DNA of 64,000 nt from Manis javanica (Eukaryota; Chordata; Mammalia; Pholidota; Manidae), in NCBI RefSeq assembly GCF_040802235.1, contig NC_133158.1:152346401-152410400 (forward strand). The letters run 5' to 3'. Shown one piece after another: positions 46,282 through 58,955 of the stretch (the stretch's first letter is position 1; each line of letters starts with the position of its first letter). The position numbers and the translations under genes were made by a program. The notes under the pieces are model-generated. The model saw only the letters and a program-made list of their open reading frames with translations. It searched no databases and was not told the DNA's origin.

Positions 46282-48433
46282 ATAGCCTTTAAGTGTTCAA
46301 GTGAAAGGAAGAGTGACATCTTTCACTTTAAATCAAACACTAGAAATGGTTGAAGTTAGTGAGGAAGGCATGTTGAAAGTCTAGAAAGGCTGAAAGGTAA
46401 GCCTTTTGTGTCAAACAGTTAGCCAAGTTGTGATTGCACAGGATATGTTCTTGAAGGAAATTGAAAGTGCTCCTTCAGTGAACACACAAATGATAAGAAG
46501 GAGAAAACAGTTTTATTGCTGAGATGGAGAAAGTTTGAGCAGCCTGGATAAAAGATCAATCCAGTCACAACATTCCCTTAAGCCAAAGCCTAATCCAGAG
46601 CAAGGCCCTGACTCTCTGCAATTCTATGAAGGCTGAGAGGGGTGAGGAAGCTGCAGAAGGAAGGTTGGAAGCTAGCAGAGGTTGGTTCATGAGGTTTAAG
46701 GGAAGAAGCTGCCTCCATAACATAAAAGTGCAGGTGAAGCAGCAAGTGCTGATGGCACAAGTTATCCAGATGATTGAGCTGAGATAAGTAATGAAGGTGA
46801 TGATGCTACACAACAGATTTTCAGTGTAGATGAAACAGCCTTCTACTGAAAGAAGGTGCCATCTAGGACTTTCATTGCTATAGAGGAGAAGTCAATACCT
46901 GGATTCAAAGCTTCAAAGGAGAGGTTGACTCTCTTGTTAGGGGCTAATGCAGCTGGTGACTTTAAATTGAAGTCAATGCTCATTGACCATCATGGGAATC
47001 CTAGGGTCCTTCAGAATTATGCTAAATCTACTGTGCCTGTACCCTATAAATAGAACAACAAAGCCTGGATGATGGCACAGCTGTTTACAACATGGTTTGT
47101 GGAATATTTTAAGCCTGCTCTTGAGACCTGCTCAGCAAAGAATATTGCTTTCAAAATATTACTGCTCACTGATAGTGCACCTGGTCACCCAAGAGTTCTG
47201 ATGGAGATGTACAGTAGATTAATGTTGCTTTCATGTCTGCTAGCACAATATCCATTCTGGATTATTCTGAATCATCCTGGATCAAGGAGTCATTTTGACT
47301 TTCAAGTCTCATTATTTAAGAAATACATTTCATAAGGCTATTGCTACCATAGTTAGTGATTCCAGTAAGGCATCTGGGCAAAGTAAAATGAAAACATTCT
47401 GGGAAGGATTCACCATTCTAGATACTATTTATTTACTTTTTAATTTAAAAATTGTATTGAAGTATCACTGACATACAATCTTGTATTGGCCTCAAATATA
47501 CAACAGAGTGGTTCAACAGTTACCCATACTATTAAATCCTCACCCCCTCTAGTACAGTTAGTATCCAGTACAGTTACTATCTGTACTAAAAAGATGTTAC
47601 AGAATCATTGACTATATTCTCCATGCTTGACTACTATTCCCTGGAACCAACTTATATTACGATTGAGAAGTTTTGTGCCCCTTTATCCCCCTCACCCTTA
47701 CCACCCACCCACTCCAACCCCTCCCCCATGGTAGCCACTAGCCCCTCCTCCATGTCTGTGAGTCTATTGCTTTTTTGTTCATTTTGTTTTTAGTTTCCAC
47801 AAACAAGTGAAATCATATAGTATTTGTCTTTCTCTGCCTGGCATATTTCACCCAGCGTAATACCCTCTAGATCCATCCATGTTGTTGCAAATGGCAGGAT
47901 TTCATTTTTTAATGGCTGAATAATATTCCAGAGTGTATATATACCACATTTTCTTTATGCATTCATCTATTGATGGCCACCTAAGTTTCTTCCATGACTT
48001 GGCTATTGTGAATAATGTGGTGATAAACATAGGGGTGCATATATCTTTTTTTATCGGGGATTTTGTTTTCTTTGGGTAAATTCCTAGAATTGAAATTATT
48101 GGATTGAATGGTATTTCTATTTTTAGTTTTATGAGGAAACTCCATACTGCTTTTCACAGCAGGTGTACCACTGAAAAAATAAACTAAAACTTTCTGGAAA
48201 GGATTCACCATTCTAGATGCCATTTACAACATTTATAACTCATGGGAAGAGGTCCAATATCAATATGAACAGGAGTTTGGAAGAAGCTGATTCCAGCCCT
48301 CATGGATGACTTTGAGCAGTTCAGGACTTTAGTGAAGGAAGTCACTGCAGATGTAGTGGAAAAAGGAAGAGAGCTAGAATTGGAAGAGTAGCCTGAAGAT
48401 GAGACAGAATTGCAATCTCATGATGAAACTTGA
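46282..48433 (+). pseudogene. Tigger1 transposase pseudogene
   Basis: A pogo-family DDE transposase relic of about 450 codons after removal of the L1. The start codon reads ATA (46282-46284) where the family has ATG. The longest open pieces are 46856-47053 and 47069-47335, in one frame but split by a TAG at 47051-47053. The first catalytic aspartate lies in VDETAFY near 46825-46845 and the second in LLLTDSAPGHP near 47160-47190. An L1 interrupts the gene at 47424-48185. The family stop TGA is at 48431-48433. It cannot encode a working protein. Confidence 0.88.
47391..48218 (-). mobile_element. L1 3' fragment nested in Tigger1, with 33-base target duplication
   Basis: The L1 (47424-48185) is antisense: 3' UTR wording at 47450-47560 and ORF2 end wording (TTGTTGCAAATGG, ATCCATCCATGTTG) at 47865-48000. 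It is flanked by 33-base copies of the Tigger1 sequence at 47391-47423 and 48186-48218, identical at 31 of 33 positions. The duplication is longer than the usual 7-20 bases for L1. Confidence 0.92.
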
Positions 48434-49059
48434 TTGGATGATGAGTGGCTTCTGTGGGTGAGCAAAGTGGTCTCTTGAGATGGAATCTATTCCTGGTGAA
48501 GATGCTATGAAAATTGTTGAAATACTGACAAAGGGTTTAGAATATGACATAAACTTAGTTGATAAAACAGTGGCAGGATTTGAGAGGATTAATTTTAGTT
48601 TTGAAAGAATGTGGGTTAAAAAAGCTATCAAACACTGTCAGGCTACAGAAAAATCGTAGATGATGGGAAGAATCAACTGATGTGGCAAACTTCATTGTTT
48701 TTTTGTAAGAAATTGCTGCAGCCATTACCCTGATCAGTCAGCAGCCACCACCTGATTGGTCAGTAGCCATCAACAACAGTGAGGCAAGATCCTCCACCAG
48801 CCAAAAGATTGCAACTTGCTGAAACCTCAGATGATGGTTAGCATTTTTTAGCAATGATGCATTTTTAAATTAAGGTATGAGCATTGTTTTTTTAAGACAT
48901 AATGCTATTGCACACTTAATAGACTACAGCATAGTATAAACATAACTTATATGCACTGGGAAACCAAAAATTCATGACTTGCTTTATTTTAATATTAGCT
49001 TTATTGTGGTATACTGGAACTGGAGCCTTAATATATCCTCCAAGGTTTGCCTATACATG

Positions 49060-49740
49060 AACTGAAATATAAAAATTCTTTGTTGAGCTATACTTCTCCA
49101 CCCTTTGTAGGTATTCACGATTGACATTTTGGTGTATATCTTTGCTAACTTTACCCTATGTACATGCAAACATATACCATCTTAACAATATAAAAAATTC
49201 TTTATTATATGTTCTTTCTGATTAGTTGGTTTTGCTTTATTTTCTTCTCCATGTTATACATGTTCATATATCTTTGTGAACATATATATCTGCCTCCTTC
49301 TTTTTAATAACTACTGTTTCCAATACAACTACATCATAGTTTAAGAAACTAGCTCTCTATTGATGGGTATTTAAGTTTTTTGCTATAAAATCATGCTGTA
49401 GCAGACATACATTTGCATATGCCTCTGTACCCTTGTATATATAGTGTGTGAATTCTAAGAATTGAAGTTGCTGGCTTGAAGAATAGGAAAATTTGGATAG
49501 ATGTGACGAATTCCGTAGTCTATGAGAATGCATGTTTACCCACACTGTAGCCAACACTTGATGTCAGCCTTTTAAATCCAGCCAACAGTGTAGCAGCAAT
49601 GTTTTAATCTGCACTTCTGGAATCATCAGCATTGTTTGCTACCTTCTCATGTGTATTGTTGATTTCCTCTTCTATATATTGTCTATGTCCTGTAACCATT
49701 TTCTTATCAGGTAATATTTTGTTTTTGATTTATGATAGCT
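49060..49740 (-). mobile_element. Old L1 3'-end fragment, antisense
   Basis: The plus strand reads like the reverse of an old L1 ORF2 end and 3' UTR: TCTATTGATGGGTATTTAAG near 49357, TTGAAGTTGCTGGCTTGAAG near 49462, TTAATCTGCACTTCTGG and TATTGTTGATTTCCTC. It begins just after the Tigger1 end. Confidence 0.7.
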
Positions 49741-50119
49741 CATTGAATGTGAGACAAATGCAATGTCTGTCACATGTTAAAAATATATGAACACATTTTC
49801 TTTTCATTTCTGAATTTATTCATCATCTGTTTTGCCATTTCTTCAGGTTAAAAGAAATATTTCTCTATGCTCTGAAACCATTATAAGATTGTATATCAAT
49901 GATACTTCAATTAAAGAAATAAAAGGAATACTTCTCTTTGGTGATTTAAGGCTAATTCCAGGCTTCCAAATTACATTTGATTTGAGAGGCCTCTGGCCCC
50001 GTGACCATAGTAATCCCCCTGCCAGGTCTGCCAGCGGTCATGTCCTCCCACAGGCTCTCCAGAGGAGGACCCAGTGAGTGCTTGTTTGTGGCACTCGTAG
50101 ATGATCGTGTCACTTACAG
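49741..50119. other. Unassigned PLCH1 intron sequence
   Basis: No gene or named repeat recognised. Confidence 0.35.
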
Positions 50120-50335
50120 GCAGTGTGTTTCAGTAGCAGGAGCACAGACTTAGATCGAGAAGTTCTTGGTCTGGCTTCTTTTTTTCCCTCTGTACACTCA
50201 TCTATGTGATCTTTAGTAAGTGTCGCTTCTGAAATAGGGATCAAACTTATATCTCATAGGACTGTTGTGATAGTCATGGTAGAATGACAACAAAATGGTA
50301 TAAGCTGTAAAGGGCTCTATACATATTTTTATTAG
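50120..50335 (+). mobile_element. MIR SINE remnant
   Basis: Plus-orientation MIR: GCAGGAGCACAGACTTAGA, GTGATCTTTAGTAAGTGTC and CATAGGACTGTTGTGATAG are all recognisable. Confidence 0.7.
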
Positions 50336-50949
50336 CAATATGACAGGTCTTTGGGGAAGACTGGAGGAAGTTGCAGAAGTATGACACTTTCCTCCCCCAT
50401 GCCTCCCTGTGTCACACATTCGGTAGACTTTGGAATTGTTCTCTTTTCCTCCACTCCCACTACAGTCATCCCAATCCAAAACAGAGCTGGACTACAGATG
50501 CACCAGCTGAGTAGCTGGCCAGGCTGCTGTGTGGTGACGGAGTGCTGAAATGACCAGGACCATGGGGTGGAGAACACTGGCTGCACGTCCCTGGGGTGGA
50601 GAAGGGAGAGCCATGGCCGCCACCACCTTGAGCAGGGCTTTTCTGAGCAGGGTGTGTACAGGGTGTGTACAGGGTGTGTACATGGGGGTCCTGCCTGAGA
50701 GTACTTGCTTGTCAGGTCCTTGGGCCTCCTTGTGAGGACAAGGTCTGCTGAGTGACATGGTTTGTTCTGTTGATCAGGACATTACTTGGGGGCCAACCAG
50801 ATTTCCACAGAGCCGTGGAGGAGAGGCCTCTTTGCCTCCCATTCCTCAAGCAGTTTCAGATGCATCTCTAAGTCAGTGGTAAACAAATATGTGAAGACCC
50901 CAAATCATGAGCCTGCATGTCTCAGTTCTGCCCTTTTCTGAGACTCTCC
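50336..50949. other. Unassigned intron sequence with a short tandem repeat
   Basis: GC-richer than its neighbours, with several overlapping two-strand frames and no recognisable family. It contains an 11-base tandem repeat at 50649-50681. Confidence 0.35.
50649..50681 (+). repeat. Three perfect tandem copies of AGGGTGTGTAC
   Basis: Units at 50649-50659, 50660-50670 and 50671-50681 are identical. A short minisatellite seed. Confidence 0.95.
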
Positions 50950-51540
50950 TTGTGCACCTGGGTCTCTCTGGTTGAACTCTCGGGCCTACCCTTGTGCTCC
51001 CAAATTATCCTCCAAGCCACAGTCAGGCTCATCTTAAGAAAAGGCCAATTTCATCCTGCCACTTCCCTGCTTAAAAGCCTTCAGTGGATTCATGTTTATT
51101 TTAGGATGAAAACCAAGATCTCTAGTGTGCCTGAGGCCCTAGGAGGCTGGCCCTGCTTCACCTCCCACCTTGTTGTCACTGTGCTCCTGTACCTGCCCAT
51201 CCCTTGTCATGGTCTCCCACCTGCCCTTTTCTTGGTTTAATTGCTGCTTAGCCTGAGCTCATATTAAATGCCACCTCTTCAGAGAAGCCTTTCCTGGCAG
51301 CCCAGACTCTGTCAGGTCTCCTGTAATTTGCTTTGTCTCTCTATCCTGCTCTTTTTCAGCACTTTGGACACATGTTATGAAATCCTTTATTGTCTCATTT
51401 GTTGTAAATTTTCACTCACTCTTGTTTAATGAGAACAGGCATTCTGTCCTGCTCACTGTCCTGTTGAGCCTTAGCTCCCAGAAATACATCTTGTACACAG
51501 TAGACACTATTTGCTGAAAGGTAGAATGGATGACTAAATA
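50950..51540 (+). mobile_element. L2 LINE 3' region
   Basis: About 590 bases of L2: CACTTCCCTGCTTAAAAGCC near 51060, CTTCAGTGGATTCATG, ACCTCTTCAGAGAAGCC near 51273, TTTAATGAGAACAGGC and a tail with GTACACAGTAGACACTATTT. The plus-strand frame at 50917-51240 is part of this relic and not a gene. Confidence 0.85.
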
Positions 51541-53939
51541 ACTGTGGCACTTTGGGAAATTTAAACATGACCAGGCCTTTCTCCCGCTCGGCTGGACATT
51601 TGCTGGGGAATTGAGGCCTTTGCAAAGGAGGAGCCTTCTTTTGTGGGGAACAAGGTGGAGGCCTGTAATCATACTGAGGCTATAAATGGTCCCACCTACC
51701 CTAAAGCTGCCTTTTTATGACTTTTCCCTTTTGAGGCAACCAACATCTTATGGGGATGGCCTTCATCCTGTTTTTGTTTCTTTATTGACTTGATGAGTAT
51801 AAGAGGGGAAGAATTTAAATTCCTGAGCTATGACCCTATGGATACAGTCTCCTGAGCTTTGACCTATGGATGCTACTCCTAGGGTTGGGGACTTTAAGAT
51901 GACTGTGTCATTGATTAAATCATGTTATTTCTCTCATTTGATCCAAGGGTCAAATTTTCAAGTCTTCTGAGCTTTCAGTTTGAAAACATGTACTCTATTT
52001 CTCTTTTATTGCCTTCTGGTAAGCTTTTCAGGCTGAAGATACAAATTGCTTCTTCCCAGAGTCCTGCCAAAATTCCTCTGCTATATAGAATGAGGACAGT
52101 CAATACCAAGGAAATGGAAGAGAACAGTTTAAATTCCCAGGATTTCATAAGACTCTAGCTTTGTGATAGTCTTAGAAATTCTTACAGTACTCAATTAGAT
52201 GGCCATAGTTGCTTAAAATCTACTTGCTGAATGGATAAAAGAGCGATGTTTACTCTTTCTTACCTTCAGACAACTATTTTTTTTTCTCTTATCTCAGGGC
52301 TTAAGATTTTTAAAACAACTTTATTTTTTAAAGACTTCTGAAATTCTGTTAAGCCTTATAGTGAGAGTGCAGGATAAATTGAAGTGCTTGCTATTCATCA
52401 GTTGAAACCTTTCTATGTCAAAAACTATATGCACATTGTTTTACCAGGAGTCTTTGGACTGTAGTTTTTTCCTAAAGCTGTATGTGCATCTTTATTTCTC
52501 TCTGATCTAAATTGGCTGCTTTGTTGGTCTGCAAAGGAAATGCAGTTTCCTGTTAATTATGTCCTTTGATGTATCTAGAAGATTCTGCAAGTTTGGGGGA
52601 AAGGGGTTTAGGAAAATGAACCTTGGCTTGGTAGTGCTGTCCCCAGGAACATACTTATTAAAGTACTTTTGAATGAAGTGGTCAAGCATCTTTCATATTG
52701 GGACTGTTAAAGCGTGTGTAGGGAGTTATTTAAATTGTTAGGAGTGCAAATGCTTGTTGTTACAGTGGGTGAGAGAGAACATCCATTTTCCTTATTGACT
52801 CTCAGGTTAAGAATGCATGCATTTTCTAGTAGCTAAGCTTTTACATTCTAGCCTGCCAAATAGGAAAAGCAAACGTGTTTGGCCCTGCATGATACTGCAT
52901 TTACACAGAATTGTTTCACTCTCTGGGAGGAGAGTTGGAGATCAACAATGAAGGTGATGGTTAATTTTGCACAGCTGCAGCAAGTCTCAGCTGTATATCA
53001 GTATTTGTTCTGATGAAGCATTCTGTTTGTGAGATATGAGTCACTAAGGCTAGCCCATATCCAAGAGATGGGGAATTGGACTTACGTTTCCATGACAGGA
53101 GTGTCAAAGACTTTTGTGGATATATTTTAAAACCACCGCAGGTATGTATTGTAATGTCCTTTGTCCTTCATTGCTCCATTAAGGCCTTTATCAAAAGCCA
53201 GCCCACCAAAACTGAGTCAAAGACTATCAGAGGCACAGTGTGTTTGTTCCTTGGTTTATGTTTTCAGACTTAGTGTCATATCAAAGGCGTGAGTTTGGGG
53301 CAGGAGAAAGGTCATGCGGGAAATGAGGCTGGCTGATTAGGGGGACTGCTCCAGAGGGACTTGCTTTAGGTTCTCTGTTTGTGCCTGTGTTTTCCAAATT
53401 GGGGTGACTTTACCCTTCAGTCATTTGGACAGAAAAAGGGCTGGTCCTAAAGGCTAGTTTTACTTTGTGGTATTTGGGGACTCAAGGAACTGAAGATACA
53501 ATTTCTTACACTTTTAAAGGGTAAAACAAAAATCTTGAAAGGATTTGAGCATGTGATTTGGGAGGTGAGAGGTACACATTGCAAAGAGTGCTACTGTTGT
53601 CAGTGTGGAGAAGGGGAGAGGGTGAGGTGGTCTATGAGGCCAGCTAGCCTCCAGGATGTCATCTGAAAGGTTGCTGTGAGAGCCAGGCTTAGAGGTGAGG
53701 GCTGGGCAGTGAGGGCAGAGAGGGGAGGCGTCCAGGAGGGGGCAGTGAGGGTGTGCAGTGTAGGAGAATGGAAGAGCTGGTGGTGACGAGGTGGCTGCAG
53801 CCAGTGGAGGTTGGTGATGCCACCCATTCATGAGACTGAGACCAGGAGGAAGGACAATGTGCAGGCGGCTACGTTAACCATTTCTTTTATATGTCACCCA
53901 TTTCTTTGATTTTCTGGGTTCTGGTGCTTTCATACTTGG
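51541..53939. other. Unassigned PLCH1 intron sequence
   Basis: No exon or clear repeat. The G-rich part at 53550-53830 may be another fragment of the ancient G/A-rich repeat; its minus-strand proline-rich frames look like composition effects. Confidence 0.35.
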
Positions 53940-54375
53940 GACTTTCATGGACCCTGGAGGACTGCCCTGCCCGGGTCAGCTAATTCCTAGAGATAGTTGA
54001 CCCCCAACCTGGGAGGGCAGTTTTCATATACAAACCAGCCCACCAAGAGTCTCCATCCGCACTTGGCTCCTTCACCCATCTGTTCCACCAGGTCACTTTT
54101 TACCTGCCCTAATCACCCCAAGACCAGGCACCAGGTGACTGGGAATAGCCTCTGAGCCTCAGAGCCAGCTAAAATCACCCCAGCTAGCCAACCCCAAGCC
54201 TGCTTGCACTGCCCTGCCTGTTCCTTCATGTGGAAATACAGCAAAGGCTCTTGCCCACCTTCCCCTCCACCCCCAAGCCCATCCCTCTGCCTCCGGGTGG
54301 ACCCAGCCACTCCCCTGTGTGTCCTGCCTGCAGCTCAGTGCCTTCTGGTTCTTAGGAACAGGACACATGAAACGT
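53940..54375 (+). repeat. Probable old LTR-like repeat
   Basis: Wording such as ACCTGGGAGGGCAGTTTTC, AAGAGTCTCCATCC and TGTTCCTTCATGTGGAAATA reads like an ancient mammalian LTR consensus that I have met before but cannot name. No clear ends or polyadenylation signal were found. Confidence 0.35.
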
Positions 54376-54397
54376 CTTCCTTATGATGGTCATTTCT

Positions 54398-54449
54398 GGA
54401 TTTTAAATGAATCCCAGGACATAACAGGATTTTAAAATGAATCCCAGGG
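54398..54449 (+). repeat. Tandem duplication of a 29-base unit
   Basis: GGATTTTAAATGAATCCCAGG (54398-) recurs as GGATTTTAAAATGAATCCCAG at 54427 with one extra A. Confidence 0.9.
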
Positions 54450-55569
54450 ACACTTGAAACAGTGGGGCTGATGCAGACTTTGATTTTACACTTGAAGTGT
54501 TGTGGTACCGGGATATCTGGCTTGAAATGTCGGACAGCAATTGGACATAAGGATTTGGGGCTTTAAAGGGAAAAGGTCTCAGCATTTCCTTCCCATTCTG
54601 TCTTATAGGGCTGCTCTGGGCAAGGTGAGATCATGTAGGAGAGAGGGCTTTGAAAATTATGAAGTGCTATGTAGATAAAAAGGGTTCTTATTTTATCACT
54701 TTCCTTTACAGTCTGGGGCCCTGTACTGTTGAAATAACCATGCTTCACTGAGGATACGTGAAAAGGATATTTTGCCTTATCCCCTTGTATATCAATCTCT
54801 GTTCAGACAGAAGCTTCTATAGGAGTTCCACTGGCTGTATGTTGCAGCCACCATACTGCTTTGGGTCTGATTTTTCAAAAAAGTAGCCTGTCCTAACAGT
54901 GAAAGAGGGGAATATTAGAAAGTGAACATTTTCAGTTGTTCCAATCCAGCAATAGTAATCGGACATGTAAAGAAAGAATAAACTAAACATGATTTAGCAT
55001 AGAGTCAAGCTTTGAATTTCCTTTCTTATAAATTCTTATCCTTGGTTTCCTCAAAAAAATGTTTCTTCTATTGCATATTTTTTGGAATCAGTGTTTTTAG
55101 ACTTGTTAAACTCACTTCCAGTATTTCTCAAATTGGGTATTGTATAGTTATGGGCCCGGGAGACCACAGATAGAAAATGATTAGGGCTCTGACTTTGGAA
55201 AGCAGGACCGTGTAACCCCACCCCTCATGTCCCTTCATCTTCCCATAGCTTTGTGTTTGTCTCCTCTTGTGTTACTAGGCATTACCTCTGTAATTAGGCC
55301 TGTTAACATCATTATTGATTTTTCATTGCAGTGACTCTGTTTTTCCTTTGAACTGCAAATCAAAAAACGTACTCCAACAATGGAAACCAATGCACTATGT
55401 GACCTCAAGTTACTTTTCTGGGCCTTGTAACAATCAGAAACTGGCAGAATCTTCTATGTACAACATGCCACTGGATGGGCAGGACTGGTTAACAAAAGGA
55501 GAAGAAAATAAAAATCCCTTACTTAAATAGATCTTCGTATCTGACTTCCATTTATTTCTTCCTTCTTCA
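54450..55569. other. Unassigned PLCH1 intron sequence
   Basis: No exon or named repeat seen. The 71-codon frame at 55315-55530 has no recognisable family. Confidence 0.35.
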
Positions 55570-55830
55570 TTCATATATTTATTCATTTTTTCAATAAGTA
55601 CTCACCAAATATGTCTTCCTTGACAAGTACTGTTTTATACACAGGGTAATGCAATGGTGAGCAAAACCAGTCATGAATACTGCCGTCATGGAACTTACAT
55701 GCTATCAGGTGGCAGGCATGTTGGCAAGTCTAATGAAATGGTAATGCAGAATATAACTAATGGAATGATTTTGAGCACAAGATTAATTCCATGGGAGCTG
55801 TATCACAGTGTCAGACCATTCTGAAGAACA
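55570..55830 (+). repeat. Fragment of the ancient G/A-rich repeat family (5' part)
   Basis: ACTGTTTTATACACAGGGTAATG followed by CAATGGTGAGCAAAACC and CATGGAACTTACATGC is the wording that normally precedes the part of the family seen at 41.9-44.3 kb. Confidence 0.5.
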
Positions 55831-55866
55831 AATGCTAGTAGACACACAGACACTTTATTATCTATT

Positions 55867-56357
55867 GTTGATAACAAATTACCCCCAAATGTATAGCCCT
55901 TTATTACATTTCACAGTTTCTCTGTCAGGAATTCAGCAATGTCTTGGCTGGGTGGTTCTGGCTTGGGGTGTCTCATGAGATTACAGTCAGATATCAGCTG
56001 AGACTGCAGTCTTCTGAAGGTTTGACTGGGGTTAGAGGATTTTCATTCATGTGACTTTCAAGTTGTTGCTGGTGGGAGGCCTCAGTACTCCTACATGTGG
56101 GTATCTCCACAGGGCTGCTTGAGTGTCTTCATGACATGATGACTGGCTAACCCCAGAGGGGAATGATCCAAGAAACCAAGTTGGAAGATGCAAGGCCCTT
56201 TACGACCTAGCCTCCGAAGTCACACTGTCATTTCTAATATACTCTGTGGATTGCCTGATTCATTGTGGGAGGAGGCTATACAAAAACATAAGTACCAGGA
56301 GTCAAGGCCATCTTGACTAGCTAGCAGGGTGGACTCTCTTGGAGGCTGGCTCCCATA
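55867..56357 (+). mobile_element. Ancient LTR-like repeat (possibly MaLR/MER type)
   Basis: Familiar phrases in order: GATAACAAATTACCCCCAAA, TTCTCTGTCAGGAATTCAGC, TGGGTGGTTCTGGCTTGG, GTTTGACTGGGGTTAGAGG, AGGGCTGCTTGAGTGTC, ACGACCTAGCCTCCGAAG and the end CTTGGAGGCTGGCTCCCA. The element seems nearly complete at about 490 bases. I am sure of the repeat, not of its class. Confidence 0.6.
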
Positions 56358-58769
56358 GGTATCATTTCAGGATTAGATCCTGGTATACAAAATATGAATT
56401 CTAAATAACAGTGTCTTAAAACAAGGTAAGAATTATTCATTTTCCTACATGTAAAAATTCTGAAGATGCTTAGTCCAGAACTAGTGTGGCAATTCTGGGA
56501 CTTTCCAGGTCTCAGGCATCTTTTGTCTTTCAGCTGAACCACTGTTAAGACTTTTGTAATTATAAAGCTGTGTTATAGAAGGGAGAAGGATGGCAGTATA
56601 AGAGAAAGAACTAGCTTCTTGTTCAAGGAGGCTTTGTGCATACAAGATGGCTCTTCCAGCCATAAAATCTGCATTGGGATAGCAGGAAGGGTCAAGAACA
56701 AAAGGGCGCCTGTTAATTGAATCAGCCCCCTTTTAGAAAAACTTTTATAGGAAGCCACTCATGAACTTCTACTTATATCACACTGGTCAGAACTTAGTCA
56801 CATGACCCCTCATGTGTGCAAAGGAGACTGGGAAATATTTTTAAGTTAGGTACATGGCCACAATGTGCTTGTAAAAGCAATGAGCAGTATCTGCCAGAGG
56901 TGAAAGAGAAAACCAAGTCATCTCATGCTCTTTGCTTCTTGTGTAGATTGTTGGCTACTACATCCACCCTTGCTGTTAATAACAAATAGAACTTGCAACT
57001 ATGTGATTCTGATCACATGGGCCATTATTTTTAGGGAAACACATAACAAAATAAAGCCAAAATGTGTATTTCTCTGGATGAAATTATTTCTATGGTCTCA
57101 ATGTTTGAGAACCATTTTACCAGGAGAATTTGTTTTCTTTAGTGCACAGAAATTCAAAGACTATACAGTTCCTGTATATGAGTGGTTCTCTATGTGAATT
57201 TCCTGTCTTTGTGCAAGTGTTTGACACCTTCCAAAATGAACAGAGAATATGTGTGCATCCTATTCTGTACTTTGTAATTGGGTTAGCTAATTATCATGGA
57301 TTTTTTTTTTTTTTTTTGCTTGCTTGTTTGCCAAAGCCTTATCTCTCTGAACCAGAAAATAGGGATGTTTTGGTCTCAGTTCTACATTGAGTTCTAATTC
57401 CCTGCTTATTTTAAAAGCCCAAACATAAATTTAGTGTTAAAAGAGTTTTGGGAAAAGGCAAAATTCTCTTACCTAGCAAGGGAGGCAGATGGTTACTTAG
57501 AATAAATTGTAAGATTAATCACAAGGGATAAGAGGGGCTTTAGATGAGTGATTCTTAGGCTATATTCCCATCAAATAAAATTTGGTGAGCTAAGCTAAGG
57601 TTAGTTAGTTCATATTTGGTAAATACAGGTTCTCTTAACCCTTACTACACAAATTATAGAAAAATCTAAGTTAAAGGAAGGATATTCTTATGCATTAAAA
57701 AAAAATTTTTTTGTATCTGTTCCGTTTGTGTACAGACAGTTGACAACAGAACAGGTGGCCAGAAATATTAATGGGAAAAGCCCTAATAGCTGATCATACT
57801 TGGTTGATTTCTTTGTTGACATTTTGGCCAATTACCTGCTGTGTAATTGTGACTGTTGTGTATGATGGAGTTGTGTGCATGAGCACTCCTCAGAGCCTGG
57901 GTTGTAGAGCACAAAGCATGCTGTGACCTGCTATTGCTCTGCCCCTCATGCCCTGATAGTCTTTCCTGCCTGAGGGTAGGGGGTTCTGTGACCTTTGGGA
58001 AGTGCATTGCACCCTCCTGTTGCCACTAGACTGAATGTCACTTTAATACAGGAAGTCACCCCAGAGTGGAGTCCCTTAGGCTTCTTTCAATGAAAGTGAT
58101 GGTGCCTTTGCTGATAAAGATGAAGTTTTATCTCAAAGTTGTAGACAGGTTGTAATGAACATGTTTTAGGAAGTACAGCCATGTTCTAGAATGTATTGAT
58201 AGGGAATTATATAACTGGGATGCAAAATATATAAACAATTATGAAATAAGTTAGATAATTTGGGGTGAAAACAATCAGGATATGGATGATACAGCTGCAG
58301 ACCATAGAATGAAAGGTACACTCAAGCTGCTCCGGGCCATTTTAGTTTGCATGTAAGCCTGGCCTACCAGTAAGACACCAAGCATTTACTCTGTCTCTAG
58401 CGTGTACTCAGCTGGCTGGAGACTGCCACACACCAAAAACTGACTCTAATGTTTTGTGAAGATATCCACAAGCAAAGGTCACTGGGTGTACCAGCTGTGA
58501 AAGCTGCAGCTGGAGTAAACAGAAGAATGGCTAATTCCTGGACCACATAGCCACCCACCCCACTTCACAGCTTGCTTGCACTTGCTGTTTCATTTGTTGA
58601 AAGGAACAAAAAGTGAAAGTTGCAGTAGAAAAACAAATGTGATGGTGGAGAGAACATGGAAGAGTCTGCAATCTACCCCAATAAGCTTTTTTTCCCCTTC
58701 GTTTTCCTTGTACTGAAGAATGCTGTCATTTTAGATCCAAAGTGACTCCTGGGCCTCGGGAAGCAGTTC
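56358..58769. other. Unassigned PLCH1 intron sequence
   Basis: No exon recognised. A T18 run lies near 57300. Short frames at 56925-57390 and 57783-58007 lack any family resemblance or splice context. Confidence 0.35.
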
Positions 58770-58955
58770 AGTGCGGATGCAGGAATCTCCATCACTTCTT
58801 GGTTGTGTGACCTCGGGGAAGTTAGTTTATGCCTCAGTGTCCTCTACTGTAAGAAGAGATCACAGTACTTGCTTACAGGGTGGGTTTGATTATTCAGTGA
58901 CTACAGGCATGCCAAGCACTGTGAATAGTACACTGTGAGTTCATGCTAAGTGCCA
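58770..58955 (+). mobile_element. MIR SINE remnant
   Basis: Plus-orientation MIR: TTGGTTGTGTGACCTCGGGG near 58799, AGTTTATGCCTCAGTGTCC and GATTATTCAGTGACTAC. Confidence 0.8.

Larger units (their letters stand above)
45845..49053 (+). mobile_element. Tigger1 DNA transposon, full length, carrying an L1
   Basis: The element starts AGGTATACCTTATT after TA and ends CCAAGGTTTGCCTA, the two Tigger1 inverted ends. Characteristic subterminal wording is present (CAAATTGAAGGTTTGTGGC near 45908; GCACACTTAATAGACTACAG near 48910). Removing the nested L1 (762 bases) and one copy of its 33-base duplication leaves 2414 bases, almost exactly the roughly 2.4-kb consensus length. It is a pogo/Tc1-mariner superfamily element, fossil in mammals. 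Confidence 0.95.
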
